Assembly: GCA_950295325.1 (NCBI GenBank)
Contig: OX485809.1
Location: 31,062,001-31,126,000, forward strand
Origin: Polytrichum commune
Lineage: Eukaryota > Streptophyta > Polytrichopsida > Polytrichales > Polytrichaceae
DNA: 64,000 nt
Direction: 5' to 3'
The notes under the pieces were generated by a model, which saw nothing but the letters and a program-made list of their open reading frames with translations, made no database searches and was not told where the DNA came from. Shown here piece by piece: positions 1 to 12,766 of the stretch (its first letter is position 1; every line of letters begins with the position of its first letter). The position numbers were made by a program, and so were the translations under genes.

Positions 1-643
1 TTTCAATAGTTTTTTTAGGATTATTATAGCGACTAAGTTAAGGCTACTTTCAAGGAGTTAGGTTGAGTACTATGTATTGTGACGGTCGAGAACATGTCCA
101 CGGATCACTACAATGTCAACACTTGTTTTCATTTTTCAATATTATTTCTTGATGGCCAACATGATAGAGGGATTTTCATGTCCACGATTCATACTAGAGG
201 GTGCAATAAAAACATGCTTTTTACAAGTTTGTTGTTAGTTCGTTTCAGTTGGGTCCAACTAAACAAAAACGATAGTTCAACCCTAATTTAGAACTTGCGC
301 GTGGACTATAAATAAACTAAGGTATGCAACGTTACTATTGGGTTTAATATGAGACTTTTATCCTGGATAAAGTGTACTATACACATAGCTCACAAAATCA
401 TGTTTGAACTTATTTAAATAAAGAATAAAATGAATGTCTCCCACCTCTCACAATTCTTGGATGCATACTAAAGGTTTTGGCTCAATAGTTATAAGGTGCA
501 TTTTGTTTAGGGTTTGAAACAAAATAATCGTCACTCTTGATAACATTCCACGTGGCAATATTATATTGCTCGAAACCCAATCAAATCCCACATGGGATTA
601 TAGTTAGGCATCAACCAAGAAGCATGTTACAATATTCGACTTG

Positions 644-659
644 CCCCCCCCCCCCCCCC
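644..659. repeat. Poly-C run (16 bases)
   Basis: An uninterrupted run of 16 C. Such a homopolymer is prone to length error in sequencing and to length variation. A similar 15-base run lies at 49550-49564. Confidence 0.9.
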
Positions 660-2559
660 AAGTTTTTGCAATTTAGAGTCAAAAACTTGTAGTTGTGGAT
701 ATGTTGAACCATGCCGTTATCATGAGCTGATTGACCTAACAGGGTAGCAATCTCAACTTATTCAATGGTCCATCTTCACATTTTGCTTGGCTCATGAGTG
801 GTTGAAGATTCTTGAAGGTATCCATTGAAAACTATGTGAGATCAATGATATTTAATGATATAACATGGTCAATTTTAATTAAGGTAAAACTTACTAAATG
901 CATAGAAGTATGATAGCACGGGGCAAAGCTGGGGGGGGGAGACACAAACACACGCACTCATACACTTGTTTGAGACAAATACCATAGAATATTATTGACA
1001 GTGGTCAAATATGTAGTTATTATGTGTATTTAAGGGTACGAATATTTTCCGTGGATAAATTCTTCTAGGCAAAGTAAGGTAAGGGCAATTCCTCTCAATT
1101 CCGTAACATTTGTGACCACACGTGTTGAGTTCAGTGGGCCATGGGTCCGACTCATTATATGTTGGTAATCAAGCTTGTTTTACATGCTCACATCTACAAT
1201 GTCAGTCTAACAAGCCTCGCCATGGTGGTGACTCTGACTGATGTTGCCTTGCAACCTGGGCAAGGTCCCACCTTGTGGTTGCCCTACCAATCACAACCCA
1301 TTTTTGGTTTGTCGCATGCAAGCTTGGTAGGTGCCTACTCAAACTCATTGCCCATCATGTGCCTACATGTTTTACCATCTCCCATCATATTTTCTCATCA
1401 CATGCCCCCGTAATTACCCTTCCCCTATAGCAAGTCATCTTTGTCGCATGTTTGGGCATGAAAGTCTAGTAGAGGTGCCCTACTAGTGTTCCCTTCGACT
1501 TTCGTGTATACAATGTTGTGGCGGGGCTCTTATACCAATGTTCAACACTCTAGTTGATGGGCGAGGGTGTGGGTTGAAGGCTTGGTGAAGGGTTCAAGTG
1601 GAGTGTTTAGAGTTAGGTCAATGGTTTAGACTCGGGGTTCATCTTCGAGGTTTTTGTTTTGTGTTTATGGTCCAAAGTATGCTACATGACAATGCTATGC
1701 TTTGTTGAACGGGTGAATAGATGGGTACGTAGCGAAGCAACGATTTACACGAATGAAAAACAAATGAAGAAGTACTACATGGTATAGTTTGATGCGCCTC
1801 TTTGGATTTGAGATACTCTATTCCCTCCTTAAAAGCCAAGAAGTGGATTTTGTTCTACTTATAGTGAAGGGAAATCATTCATATTCGTATGTGAATATCC
1901 CCCAAATACCTTCTGATCACATGTGTATATAATCTTAAAAGTTGGGTGACATGGGCCCTTTGGTGTCCATGATCAACCTTTCTTATATTCCCCAAGTAGA
2001 TGTCTTAATTATTGTTGTATCTTCCACATCCTGCCAACGTTATTCAGCCATCTGAGTTGGTTCCATGACCTTCGAATATGTCAATTACATTATGTGGGCT
2101 CCACGAAGAAACCAGGAATATTAGTTTATTGTTCATACATTCATGCTAAATTTGGGAATTTGGGTGGAGTTGTACTCTTGGCACTATGTGTAGGAATTAC
2201 TGTTCATCCCAAGAATATTCACATAAACTAATGTTCATCACATGATTATTCCATGTAGTTACTCTTAATAAATAAGAACATTGTTATTGAAATTACCGAC
2301 ACTAGTCATAGTATTCTTACTATTCAAATTGGCACTATTCATTATTCGTACCAGCGCCATTTCCTTCCTATTGTTTAAGGTTCTTCCCATGAAGGTAAGA
2401 TAGTGGAGGCCCGTGTCGGATGCTAAATATAGAATGAAACACTACCATGCAACTAGATGATGTAATGTGAGTGCCAATAAATTTGTCATCATGCATAACT
2501 CAAGGGGCACATGTACTTGTGAGTAGACTTTTGCAAAATTTCAAAATCTCAACATGTTG

Positions 2560-3020
2560 TGTCAAAGGTAGAAAGATGGGAAAAGTGGTGAAAATAAGTT
2601 GATTTAGCCATAAAGAATGGCCTTGAAAGTTGTGCAATATTTTTAAGAGACAAAGTAGAGGGAATGAGGAAGAATGCATGTTGTTCCATACATTGTATTC
2701 CCTATGAATAATTAGTTACATTTTTCCCATATAGGCAAGTAAGTCAAACCCCCTACTTGTACAATCGAGTATGCCTAATCTGAGCATCATAATATCCTAC
2801 TATGCATACGAATGCACACAAAACCGTTAAGTCGATGGCACCCAAAAGTGATCCAAAGTGGTGTGAAAATGGGACCTATCTGGCCAATCATTGCGTTTGG
2901 ACGATCATTGTAGTCTTCCCGGGCCACCACTTTACAATTAACCATTTTGGGTCCACACAATAATCATTATACTCCTGGTCTAGTGCACCAGTAATGGACA
3001 TTCACCATTCTCTTTTTTCC
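2560..3020 (+). repeat. Dispersed repeat A, copy 1
   Basis: About 450 bases match 47995-48450 in the same orientation. The two share, in order, blocks such as TAATTAGTTA, GCACACAAAACNGTTAA, CACCCAAAAG, CTATC[TC]GGCCAATCA, GGGCCACC and TTTTGGGTCCACACAA. A shorter diverged inverted relative lies near 46640-46860. No coding capacity is visible, so this is probably part of a non-autonomous element. Confidence 0.75.
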
Positions 3021-4253
3021 TTTACTCTCGTTCAATGCTTTTGAATTAGGTTTCACATGCTCACAAGGATTGTGTGAAGTTGCAATTACATGGACGTGAT
3101 ATGAAACCGAGCCTCAACAATGAAACAACATACTTTGTAGAAAAGAAACAATGACAATCGAGGTGATTTGATGCAAGCTCTTGGTTCATCTTTACATAAC
3201 CCAAATCCTTGGGCACTACATCCTTAAGGATATCATTGACCCCTCCTCACACTAGTAAGGATGTGAGATGTAAGCAACCCAACTCATGTTCCCTTGAGGA
3301 TCTAACAACAAAATTGAATCAATGAGCACTAAATTACAAGTGTAAGGTGATCATGCTAATTTGGTTACTTATAAACAAACAACCATATTCGAGTAGTGTA
3401 TAGTTCGCTATAGAGCTAAGAATGGACATAGACTAGACGTGTGTTTGAAAGAGATTGGACTTCATGCTCAAAGTTTATGAACCATACTCTAACATAACAA
3501 TGAACATAATTTATGGAGGGGGAGGGGAGGGCTATATGGTATGAGACTTATGATCGGGATGAACCAACAATTAGTTACAAATGAAATGGTGGAGTTTGAG
3601 AAACAACTGATTGAAGTTCAAGATTACATGAAAATTACTGACCATATTAGAAGAATCTATAGAATATACCCACTTTCATAAAGGAAAACCGAAGGATGTC
3701 ATCAACATGTAACCGGTTGGACTTGCAAACACTAGGATCTCAACCAATTATGCCCAAAAATCTCCCCATTGTATATATGAGACCCTTGTGGACGTAGAGC
3801 TAAAAGCATCCATTTAAGAACCGCTTAAGGTACCCATTAATTACATACTTGGTGGCATTTGAATTGGTGTCCCCGTGTATAGTATATTCTCTTGGTAATA
3901 TGTTCAATCTAGTCAAGGACGGTACCGAGTGAGGATTAACGAAGATCTTGAGCTTGATGTTTGGAACGAAGTAGTCAACCGTTGGCATGATCGTGAATTA
4001 AATACAAGCATGGGAAGCATGGGAAGCATCATGGGGTGGTAACGAGAGATGCTTTCATAGCAAGAGAAATACAAATTTCAAATGCCCATTGTGTGTGAGC
4101 ATGTTGGTATTCTATGCAACGGGTTTTTGAATACCATGTATGTAGTAGTACACCCTTCGTGGTATTTTGGTGTCACATGCATTACTTGCCAAGGGCCTAC
4201 ACTAGATGCCTAGAGGTTTTAAAGTGTCACATCCGCAAATTGCCAATATGATA

Positions 4254-4665
4254 CTACTTATCGCCATCAGTAACTTTTAACGTGAAACATATTTGCACTA
4301 TGGCATTCATCGTAGCACGTCGGGATGCTTGAGATGATAGTTGTTGTGTGTTGGTGTGCAAGAAGAAGATATTATCGAGCATACTAATGACAAGTGACAT
4401 GTGTTTACATTTTCGTATGCGAGAGGAAGACATTCCTAAGCATACAAATGTGAAGTGTCGTTTGTGTACATTTTTAGTCAGCTTGTAAACCATTGTATAA
4501 GGTAGGGATATGTCTTATAATACTATTGAGCATACTCATACCAAGATATCAATACGTGCTCTTGAACACCAAGTGTCACTAATAATGAAGTGTTTGTTCA
4601 TTAGTGTAACTTAAGATACCCCTCAAAATAGGGTAAGTGGTGCTAAATACCATCAACAATGTAGT
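4254..4665 (-). repeat. Dispersed repeat of the 54463-54957 family, inverted copy
   Basis: Read on the minus strand this matches 54463-54760 and 48655-48830. Shared blocks include the ACTAATGA...CACTTGGTGTTCAAGAGC stretch, the GACTAAAAATGTACAC stretch and the terminal GGTATTTAGCACCAC-like end. It has no coding capacity and is probably a diverged MITE. Confidence 0.6.
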
Positions 4666-7360
4666 ACAATAATATATCACACATGTACCTACACGAGGCA
4701 TGTAGTAAACCTATACTTGAAAAAATATGTTGTGGACATGAAATTGGACCGAAGTCTAGTATAGAATTACAGCTTGCACGAGTTGTATAGGCATAACCAC
4801 CTATACAATCGAATATGGGAGTGTAGTTATGGTTATATGAATGTTATTTTCATTTAGCATAATTTGACTTATATTGAATTTCTTAGTCTAAATATAATTC
4901 TAAGTGTTAGTGTTCTTGCTATACTCACATCAATGCTAAGATTTTGCACATCTAAGATTATGAAATTAAGATCCATAATGAAAGTGCATGCGGAGATCCC
5001 CCTCTAGAATCGAATAAATAAAAGAGTATTATAGGTTTTTGTTCCCTTTCGAATACCCGTATTCACTTGAATGTGAGTTTAAAAGTTATGATGATACAAA
5101 TGACATGACGATGTAAATAACTCGAAATTTGATTACACCCCACATTTACAAAGACAAAGTTCACGTGCTTGCACAACATTTCCAACTCCCTTAGAATTTT
5201 GCCTAGGTACTCCAACGACTTTGGAGGAGAGAACAAAGTTTTTTTTGTCACTATTTGACAAAGACCAATGTAAAGAGGTACACTTTGCTTGTGGTCAATC
5301 AACCTAGTATGGGTTCACATGGTGTACGAATGAGCTCGCAACTATGATCAAGGTGAAACGTCCCTTGTTCATGATACCCTCAAAGGATGGGGTCGTCTCT
5401 CTCCCTCGTGTTTTTTCCAAGCTTCAAACTGGTGTCATTCGAGGGTAAGTTGGAGATCCTTAAATGACCCAACAAAGTAGAAAAAAAGCTTCATTTTCAC
5501 ATTGTTGTGGAAGTTCACGTAGGTGTGTTTTGGGGCATTCTCTCACTCGTGTTCCAATGCATTACATTTCCTTGGACATTTGTGATCTCACCACTAGTAC
5601 TAGTTAGTAGCTGGGAGTGGCATGTGGGAAGATTAGCACTTCATTTATGCTTGGCTCCACAAAGAAAGAATAACATTAGTAAGTTGTTATCAATTGTTCC
5701 ATTCTAATAACATTCATTGACAGTGCTTCACATGAGTTTCTCAGGCTAAATCTCAAATGATGGTAGCAATGATGGTAAGATAATAACCATGATGTAGTTT
5801 TCAAATAGTATATGACTTATTCCCATAGCCACCCACCATGCATACTCAACTGGATAATGTTATAAATGGGTGTAGTTGTAGTAATTTAATACACTAACGA
5901 CAATAATAAAATAAACAATTTTTATGTGTTATCTAGAATTTTGGAACTACATTAAACAATCCTATTAGTGTGGATGGAAAATCAACATGAAAAACACTCG
6001 GCATGGGCCATTCTAATTGTCTACTTGGGGTGGAAATAGCACGGGCTCGAGGACTCAAATCGGGCCCACATTTTTCCTCAAGACTGGCAAGCAACACTTC
6101 ACACAAAATAAAATCACTAAGAGATAACTCATCCATTCCAACCATTCCTTGCAAACTCATGATGCAAAAATTCTTAAATGAATCATTTTGGTTGCCAAGC
6201 ATAGATTTTTGCAGGATCGACAACCACAACCTCAAGTTGAAAACCATAAATAAACCATCTTGTATTAATTTCAAAATGGGCCACATTAATCTTCAACATG
6301 GGAATTAAAGTGGGCTCTATGTAGTTGTTGTGGCCCACACTAAAAGGACTCTTTAGTGTACTTACTTGTGAGAATGATACCCCAACTATCGTATCAAGGT
6401 ATTACGAGTTATTGCAATACCTTTGTATCGTGATAGGATTACTCTAACACTCTTCCATGCTAAAACGTCTAAAATGAGCACATGGTTCAACTACACTTTT
6501 CATGTCCTTGGACTCAAACACACGGATAGTATTTTGATCACCGATATCAAGTATGACACAATACAATCTATAAAACAAGGTTTCAAACCCATGGAAATTA
6601 TTTCATGAACTTGGTGTGGCCCGTATAAATTGTGCATGTGATTGTATATTGAGAGAATGTGTGTTATATAAGGGTTATTCTTAGATGCCTAAGAGGTCTT
6701 GAGCAAACCTCTTCATTAAGAAAATAGTATATTTCGGCTAGATACTTATCTAATTGTGTCAAGAGCAACCCTACCTAAAAGAAACTTGTTTTTTCAAGTG
6801 CACTTTTCAAATTGGTCATATACCTACCTTGAAGTTGTTGAGTATTTTAAGTTCAAAGCTGCAACACATGTGCCCTCGGATGCAAATACGCACGTTGTAT
6901 TTTGATGACCGTTGTAAAGCATGGATATGGTTTTACTTTCTCATAAGAAGAAGAAGAACTCCGGTCTCCGAAGGAGGCCATAGTGAATAGAGCATTTGTT
7001 CGTAAAACATCATTGGCCCCACCCTAAGGACAGTGACATTAGATGTGAAACTACTTCACCCCTTGCAGGGAGTAGACACTACATTAGTAACTAATAGCCA
7101 TTTCCAATAACCGGTAGTATGTGACCATCATTAGTAGAAATGGTTCAATAACGTAGCACTACTTTAGGGAAGAAAGGTACAGTGGGTTGTAAGTTTATTT
7201 ATTTATTTATGACATGTGTTTGAAGATTTGTGATAGGTTGTTAATTCTCTAGCCTTCGTTTATGGACTAGTATAAAATGTACATTTTGTGTGGCAATTAT
7301 CCTTTGACATAACACAATGTACAAATTTGAGGTTTTGAAACCCTTGAATACATAACATGA

Positions 7361-7441
7361 TATATAGATAGATATAGATAGATATAGAGACATACATCTA
7401 TGTATATATGTATGCATGTATGTATACATGTATGTATATAT
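7361..7441. repeat. GATA/TATG microsatellite tract
   Basis: Imperfect TAGATAGATA followed by TATGTATGCATG-type repeats. The open frames crossing it are low-complexity artefacts rich in Tyr, Ile, His and Thr. Confidence 0.85.
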
Positions 7442-8024
7442 GTGGAGTCCCTACGTCCTTTAAGGTCCAAGTTACAACTTTTCCGGAGCTGTAAATTTGA
7501 GGGGTAAGTACGGACATACATGACCGACTTGGTGAATTGATATACGATGACGAAAGTGCCCTTCCAAATAATATGTGGATGATTGAAAATTTATGAACCT
7601 TATCCTGGCCACATGTAAGAAGTCACTATGTACCACGAGAGTCCCTCCATGACGTGTGTTTTCCTTTTTTCCTTTTTCTTTTTCTTTTCTTTGGATATAT
7701 ATATCGTCTCTCAAAATAGAGGGTTGTTGAATTGACCACACACTGGTTGAAACAATCACATAGATGTGTTGTGTGGTCACATGACCTGTCAAAATTCAAA
7801 CAATTAGGGAGTTGTAAGTTGGAATGTAAAGAAAGAGCGGGTAGAACTGATGTGTTTGCTCCTTTTTCACATGTGCAGCGAGGAATACGAATTTGAGAGG
7901 TCATGGGATCACGCGACATGTCTCTCTTGTCGGTTTAACAACTATGTGGTCAAACTAACAACCCCCTTTAAAGAAATGATTTCTCATAGTTGCTTTACAT
8001 TAGATGGACTAGAACTCGTAGCCG

Positions 8025-8495
8025 TGAAAATCCAAGGGCCCTTGCAAATCACGCAAAGGTTGTACCATGGGAAATAGAATCCACAATTTACATTTTGATG
8101 GGCCCTTAAGCTCAGTGTGAAGTGAAAGTGGACATGACACTGAGGGACCATAACATATTTTTGGGACAATCCAAAATAGTAGATAGTCTAGGAGCCCACC
8201 ATGGTAGTATATATTTATAGTAGCCAATGGCGATTTAATTGCTTGCCACATCCCCTGCTTTTATATTAAACACACCTCTTCTTAATGGGCATGACACAAT
8301 ATCCGGTAAACCACGAATCATTGTGTGACTCATGTATGTAGGACTCCATGTAGATTTTGTTGCCCATTTGTATTTCTTGGGTCCCTCGAGCCCTCATGGT
8401 CTAGTGTAAAAAGCAAACTTTGACCGTCTTTGACTTCTTGACCAATCACATAATTTGTATATCACGTGTCAAGGGCCCTCGAGCTCTAGTGTAAG
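8025..8495 (+). repeat. Dispersed repeat C, arm 1 of an inverted pair
   Basis: The reverse complement of 11390-11870 aligns along nearly the whole length. Shared blocks include GTGAAAGTGGAC, CAAAATAGTAG, GCCAATGGCGATTTA, GTAGATTTT, TTTGTATTTCTT and CTTCTTGACCAATCACATAA. The arms are about 2.9 kb apart. A partial third copy lies at 28320-28520. No coding sequence is recognised. Confidence 0.75.
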
Positions 8496-9532
8496 GGGTT
8501 GTTTACATCGTGTACCACGAAGTTGTCCCATATCATGTATTACCTTCTCCCCTTTTTGTCCGCATGACTGTAGTAACGTTTGGTGCACACACACATAAAA
8601 AAAGAAGACTCAAAAGTATAAAAACTGCATTTCTTTGCCATGGGCCCCTTGACTTTGGCGGCGAGGGGAACCTCTTTTGCCTCTCGCTGCAAAACCCCAT
8701 TGGACCATGACGATGGGTAATGTAGGCCCGAGAACAAACCTTTTGGGGACCTCAAGTTCCATGGCTGCTCCTACATTCTTTCCTCGATGTAAACTGAAGT
8801 TGTCTCATGCTGAAGTCAAAAACAAATCTCATGTTCTAAGGGGAGCAATTAAGGGACGACTTCATTGATCCATGATGTTAATTAACAACATCCCCAAGAG
8901 TGGCTCGTGCTCTTCTTCTTCTCTATTTGAATAGCTCTCTCTCTCTCTCTCTCTTCAAGACCCCGGGGGGAAGCCGGGGTGCCGGGGGATGAGACTTGCG
9001 AATCTACCACTTATTTACTATGTACAATGTACGTTCATTTGGATACGTATGATGAGCCGAGTGAGGTATGAAGACTTCAAGGGTTTAAGTGCTTTGTGGG
9101 GGGGGGGTCTTTTGACATGACGAAGGAATGGGGATGATGACCTTTGAGTAGGTGTGGTCTGAACCGTCCATAAAGACGGAACATGCCACATATCCTTTGT
9201 GGGTCGGGAACAATAAAGGCTTAAGCTAGCTTTTAGATTTATTAGGGCACATGAATGCACACAACAGCCGTTCTTTTTGTATGTCTTACAAAGAGGGATA
9301 TGATAACGAAACCCTCTCTCTCTTCCATTAACTCCGGTCCTTTGGGCCATCGGAGCTACACACACAACACAAAAAGGTACTCGGGGCCTCCTCCTTGGGA
9401 CGAGCACGCGAGGTAGCTAGGCTTGGTTTACATGGGACGACGAACAAAGGGGGACACTTTGGGAAACACTTTGAACATTTTGGCCATACTCTCTCTTTCT
9501 CTCTTTATTCTCCATCTTTTCCAAAACCTAAA

Positions 9533-9562
9533 TCCTTTTCCTTTTCCTTTTCCTTTTCCTCC
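9533..9562. repeat. TTTTCC hexamer repeat
   Basis: About five tandem copies of a CTTTTC unit, continuing into a C-rich pyrimidine tract. The Phe-Pro frames across it are low-complexity artefacts. Confidence 0.85.
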
Positions 9563-10362
9563 TTCTCCCCCCCCCCCTCTTCTTTGCCCTCCTTGTTTCC
9601 TCTAGATTTCGGTTCTTCACACGTACTGAGGATTGTTGAAAGATGGCTTGCATGCATACTCATACGAAGACACTTTAGCCCAACGTAAATTGATGACCTG
9701 TGCATTATTTTGTGCCCCACATGAAACAACTAGGTGACGATCATTGGGTAGGCCCACGCGAGCGATGGTTTCGGTGCAAGTCGGATCCAAGCAATTGCCG
9801 TTAACTTGTGTAATCTCGATAGGGAGGAAATTGCACATGAAATCAAGATGTGTAGACAACACTTCTAAAGCATATGGCATTTACTAAGCGAGGTGGATGT
9901 GTTTGTAGAATGTGTGGTTCACCTTAGTGTCTCCCATTCACACCATCTCTCTCTCTCTCTTTCTCTCTGGGTGGAGGTTGTATCTTATGTTCATGTAAAA
10001 TTAGGTCTAGGTTACCCCCTCCAAATTACTACTTGGCGCAATGTGATTGGTTTTAACCTTTTCGAAATAACGTAGATAGTAAAATTAGGCGGAGACGCGA
10101 CCATTAACATAGGATAATTAGTCCTTGATGAAAGCCATATGGGTAGTAAATTGGGTGATTGGGTGAAGTAATGTCATCCCCACACATGTTGGTGGATGTG
10201 GCTAGTGATTGCCTCTGACTAGTGTGCATGCTTTTATATGCATTTTCAAGAGTGTTAGTGACTGGATGTAACGACAATGGACTATACTCGTTCATTGGCA
10301 CCAATCCTATGACTGGGCCAACCAACAAACAAAAACAAAAATGTATTCCCCAATGTGTTACT

Positions 10363-10402
<40 letters not shown>
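10363..10402. repeat. (TAA)n trinucleotide microsatellite
   Basis: About 12 tandem TAA units. One forward frame reads this as a poly-Asn run, which is not evidence of a gene. Confidence 0.9.
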
Positions 10403-10429
10403 TGTTGTTTTTTGAAGCTAAAATAAATA

Positions 10430-10800
10430 ATACATGTTATGTCACCAACTCTAATTGTCTTGCTCAATTACTAATTGTGGACCGCCCACATAGTATCACC
10501 AATACTAAATGCAAACCTAACATTATTTGTCATTCCGCTTGATTTTTTTTGGGCATTATAGATTTACAATGTTGCAATTATTGTCACATGCTAAGTGTTC
10601 TTTCATCTAGAATACACTAAAGGACAACATTACATTACAAAATGCTAAGATGCAAAATTTACCAAGCTTTGTTACAATATATGGCATTTGGATGAACTGA
10701 AAGTAAGTTCGGATGACAATACTTGTTTAGTTATTCATAGAAGATGTCGCTAGAAAAGTTACCGCAATGACCTTTATTTTGCATTCTAACAATTATGTAA
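10430..10800 (+). repeat. Dispersed repeat B, copy 1
   Basis: Matches 23690-24000 in the same orientation, for example TCTAATTGTCTTGCTCAA, ACATTATTTGTCATTCC and TTATAGATTTA followed by GTTGCAATTA. Its downstream part resembles 44180-44335. It is non-coding and probably belongs to an element family with several copies in this window. Confidence 0.65.
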
Positions 10801-10906
10801 TGAAACATTGCCATGAATGATTGAAAACTGGGAGAGAAATCACTTAGTAAGTGCTAGTAATTGCAACATCGTTAAGTATGTTGGTGATTATGCTTGTCAA
10901 TTGGTA

Positions 10907-11145
10907 GGGTTTGTACTACACTAATTATCCGAACGAGTGTGTGTTACCATTCGAAGTTACACGTTGCAATAATGTCTTGCTTAGAAATTCAATTTTTTAC
11001 TATCAAAAGTTCAATAAGTTGTTTGGACGTTATAGAACATAAATGACTTTGCTTGGTAAAATGTTACATTCTCATCAAATAGTTATAGCACTGCATAGCT
11101 CTGAATAGTAACACATGCTAGTTGGGATAACCAATGTAGGTTTTT
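10907..11145. repeat. Inverted-repeat MITE-like element, family D copy 1
   Basis: The left end (ATTATCCGAACGAGTGTGTG then TTACCATTC) is the imperfect reverse complement of the right end (GAATAGTAACACATGCTAG then TTGGGATAACC). The two arms enclose about 150 bases. A related copy lies at 48847-49035, a single end lies near 46920-46967, and a diverged copy lies near 19140-19350. It has no coding capacity and no clear target duplication. Confidence 0.6.
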
Positions 11146-11389
11146 CGGAGAGAATACAACTAATTATTATAATCACACCCATAGGTATTGGTGTTGGTGA
11201 ATGAAGTTTGATCGTTCACTAGCCCCACCCACTAGTAAGCGTAGGTGGGATATAAGTTATTTGCACTAAACGTTTGAATCAATGAGACATTAAAATTGGT
11301 GTGCCATGGTAATCACAATGGTCTCCGTGATTTGTCATATAGCACTCTCTAGTTGCCATGTAGTGATTACAATACAAAGCAAAGTAGGG

Positions 11390-11870
11390 CCAATTTACAT
11401 TGGAGCTTGAGGGGCCTGGACTTGTGACATTTGAATTATGTGATTGGTCAAGAAGCCGGAGACGGTCCAAGTTCACTTTACACTAGACCATCTAGACACG
11501 AGGGACCAAAGAAATACAAATGGATGAAAATCTACATGGCGTCCTACATGGCACCAAGTGGATAATGTTTCCTAGTCCACTTGATACTGTGTTATGCCCA
11601 TAAAAAAGAGGTGGGTTTAACACAAAACTAGGGGAAGTGGAAGCAAGTAAATCGCCATTGGCTCCAAGACATATTAATTGCCATAGTGAAGTCCCATACT
11701 ACCTACTATTTTGAATTGTCCATGAAATATGATGTAATCCCCCAACATGGTCCACTTTCACATACACTGAGTTTGACGACCCATTGATTACAAAATTGGA
11801 CTTATGTTTTACATGATACAATGACCTATGGATGATTTTCAAGGGCCTTTAGATTTTTTGGGTCAGGGGC
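11390..11870 (-). repeat. Dispersed repeat C, arm 2 of the inverted pair
   Basis: Reverse complement of 8025-8495, with many single-base differences and a few small indels. The pair is old rather than a recent insertion. Confidence 0.75.
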
Positions 11871-11999
11871 TTTGATTTTTTGGGGAAAGGAACCCTTAAG
11901 GTGGGGTCAAATGATGAATAGTGTGGGCCACACTAAATCAGGTGTTTAACATAGTGTACCTAGGTTACCCACTATTAGGGCCAACCATAACCTGATACC

Positions 12000-12766
12000 C
12001 GGGTATGGGCCACGGGTGGCGCCAAAAGGACTCCCCCTAGGCACAGATCACGCTAGGGTAGCGCGGTTTGAACGGTGGGTCGGGGGTACGAATGTTATGA
12101 CATGGATAACCAAATGGTCCGATCTGGCACGCCGCCCTGTTTGGTTGGCACCCCAGGAGGGCCTGAATGCCGCTCGCACGGGTCCCGCGCCCCCGCTCCC
12201 GCGGGCGCACATGAGGCGGAGGGGGCCGGGGACGGGCCGGGTGGGGCTGCCGCCCGTGCCGGAACGCACACGCTCTCCTGACACTCGCAGGCAGGCCCTT
12301 CACTTCTCGCAACCCGCTCTTGTAGCTCTCGTCTCTTTGCTGTTGGTCTATTGTTGCTGCTTGTGCGTCCTAGATTGCAGCCGCTGCCTTGGGATCCAGT
12401 GTGGAGCAGGCCGTGGTGCGTGATTTTGGCGTCCTTTGGAGCTCTTTCGGTGGGGGAACGGGGGAGTACGTAGGCGAGCAATGCCGGACCCGCAAGGGAA
12501 GGCAAGGCAGGAGCAGGATGGAGAGGGATGATGACGACGACGGCTTCCGATTACGCCTGCTGCTGTTGCTGTTGCTGCTGCTGCTCCAAGCTCAGCCGTG
12601 TCCGCCCCGCCTGGGAGCAATGCCGTGTCGTGTGCAATCGTTCATGACGCAGAAACACAATTTGGGGCACCCGGTCTTGTCAGACAGCTCCTGAGCAGCG
12701 AGGAGCTAGCTGATAGGTGTGGTAGTCGTTGGAACCCGCGGGGGAGTAGGTTAATAGAGAAGCAGT
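12000..12766 (+). promoter_or_regulatory. GC-rich promoter/leader region of MAP70
   Basis: The base composition shifts sharply to GC-rich directly upstream of the MAP70 start, as also happens before MPC1 (19480-19760) and the bZIP gene (29290-29640). Short CTG/TTG repeats lie at 12557-12590. The transcription start cannot be placed. The long open frames on both strands here are a consequence of high GC content. Confidence 0.5.
12518..12694 (+). CDS. Possible upstream open reading frame in the MAP70 leader (58 aa)
   Basis: An ATG at 12518 opens a 58-codon frame ending in TGA at 12692-12694, 72 bases before the MAP70 ATG. It begins with an Asp run and then has ten consecutive Leu encoded by CTG/TTG repeats, which looks superficially like a signal peptide but is probably repeat-driven. 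A shorter 16-codon frame starts at 12481. If the transcript starts upstream of these ATGs, they could reduce MAP70 translation. Whether they are in the mRNA is unknown. Confidence 0.25.
   Translation: MERDDDDDGFRLRLLLLLLLLLLQAQPCPPRLGAMPCRVQSFMTQKHNLGHPVLSDSS

Larger units (their letters stand above)
1..12000. other. Gene-free repeat-rich intergenic region
   Basis: No open frame here resembles a known protein. Open frames reach about 130 codons, but they overlap on both strands and show no domain. The region carries low-complexity tracts (a C run near 650, GATA/TATG runs near 7.4 kb, TTTTCC and CT runs near 9.5 and 9.9 kb, a TAA run near 10.38 kb) and several dispersed repeats that recur elsewhere in the window; these are listed separately. 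It is best read as decayed transposon-derived intergenic DNA. Confidence 0.8.

Noticed and set aside
5933-6308. Open frames of 117 (minus) and 101 (plus) codons over the same bases
   Set aside because: They overlap on opposite strands, lack any domain and lie in repeat-derived DNA.
7241-7919. Minus-strand frames rich in Tyr, Ile, His, Lys and Thr
   Set aside because: They cross microsatellite and pyrimidine tracts and read as low-complexity sequence.
12016-12620. Many overlapping long frames on both strands
   Set aside because: They are an effect of high GC content in the MAP70 promoter and leader; several do not even begin with ATG.
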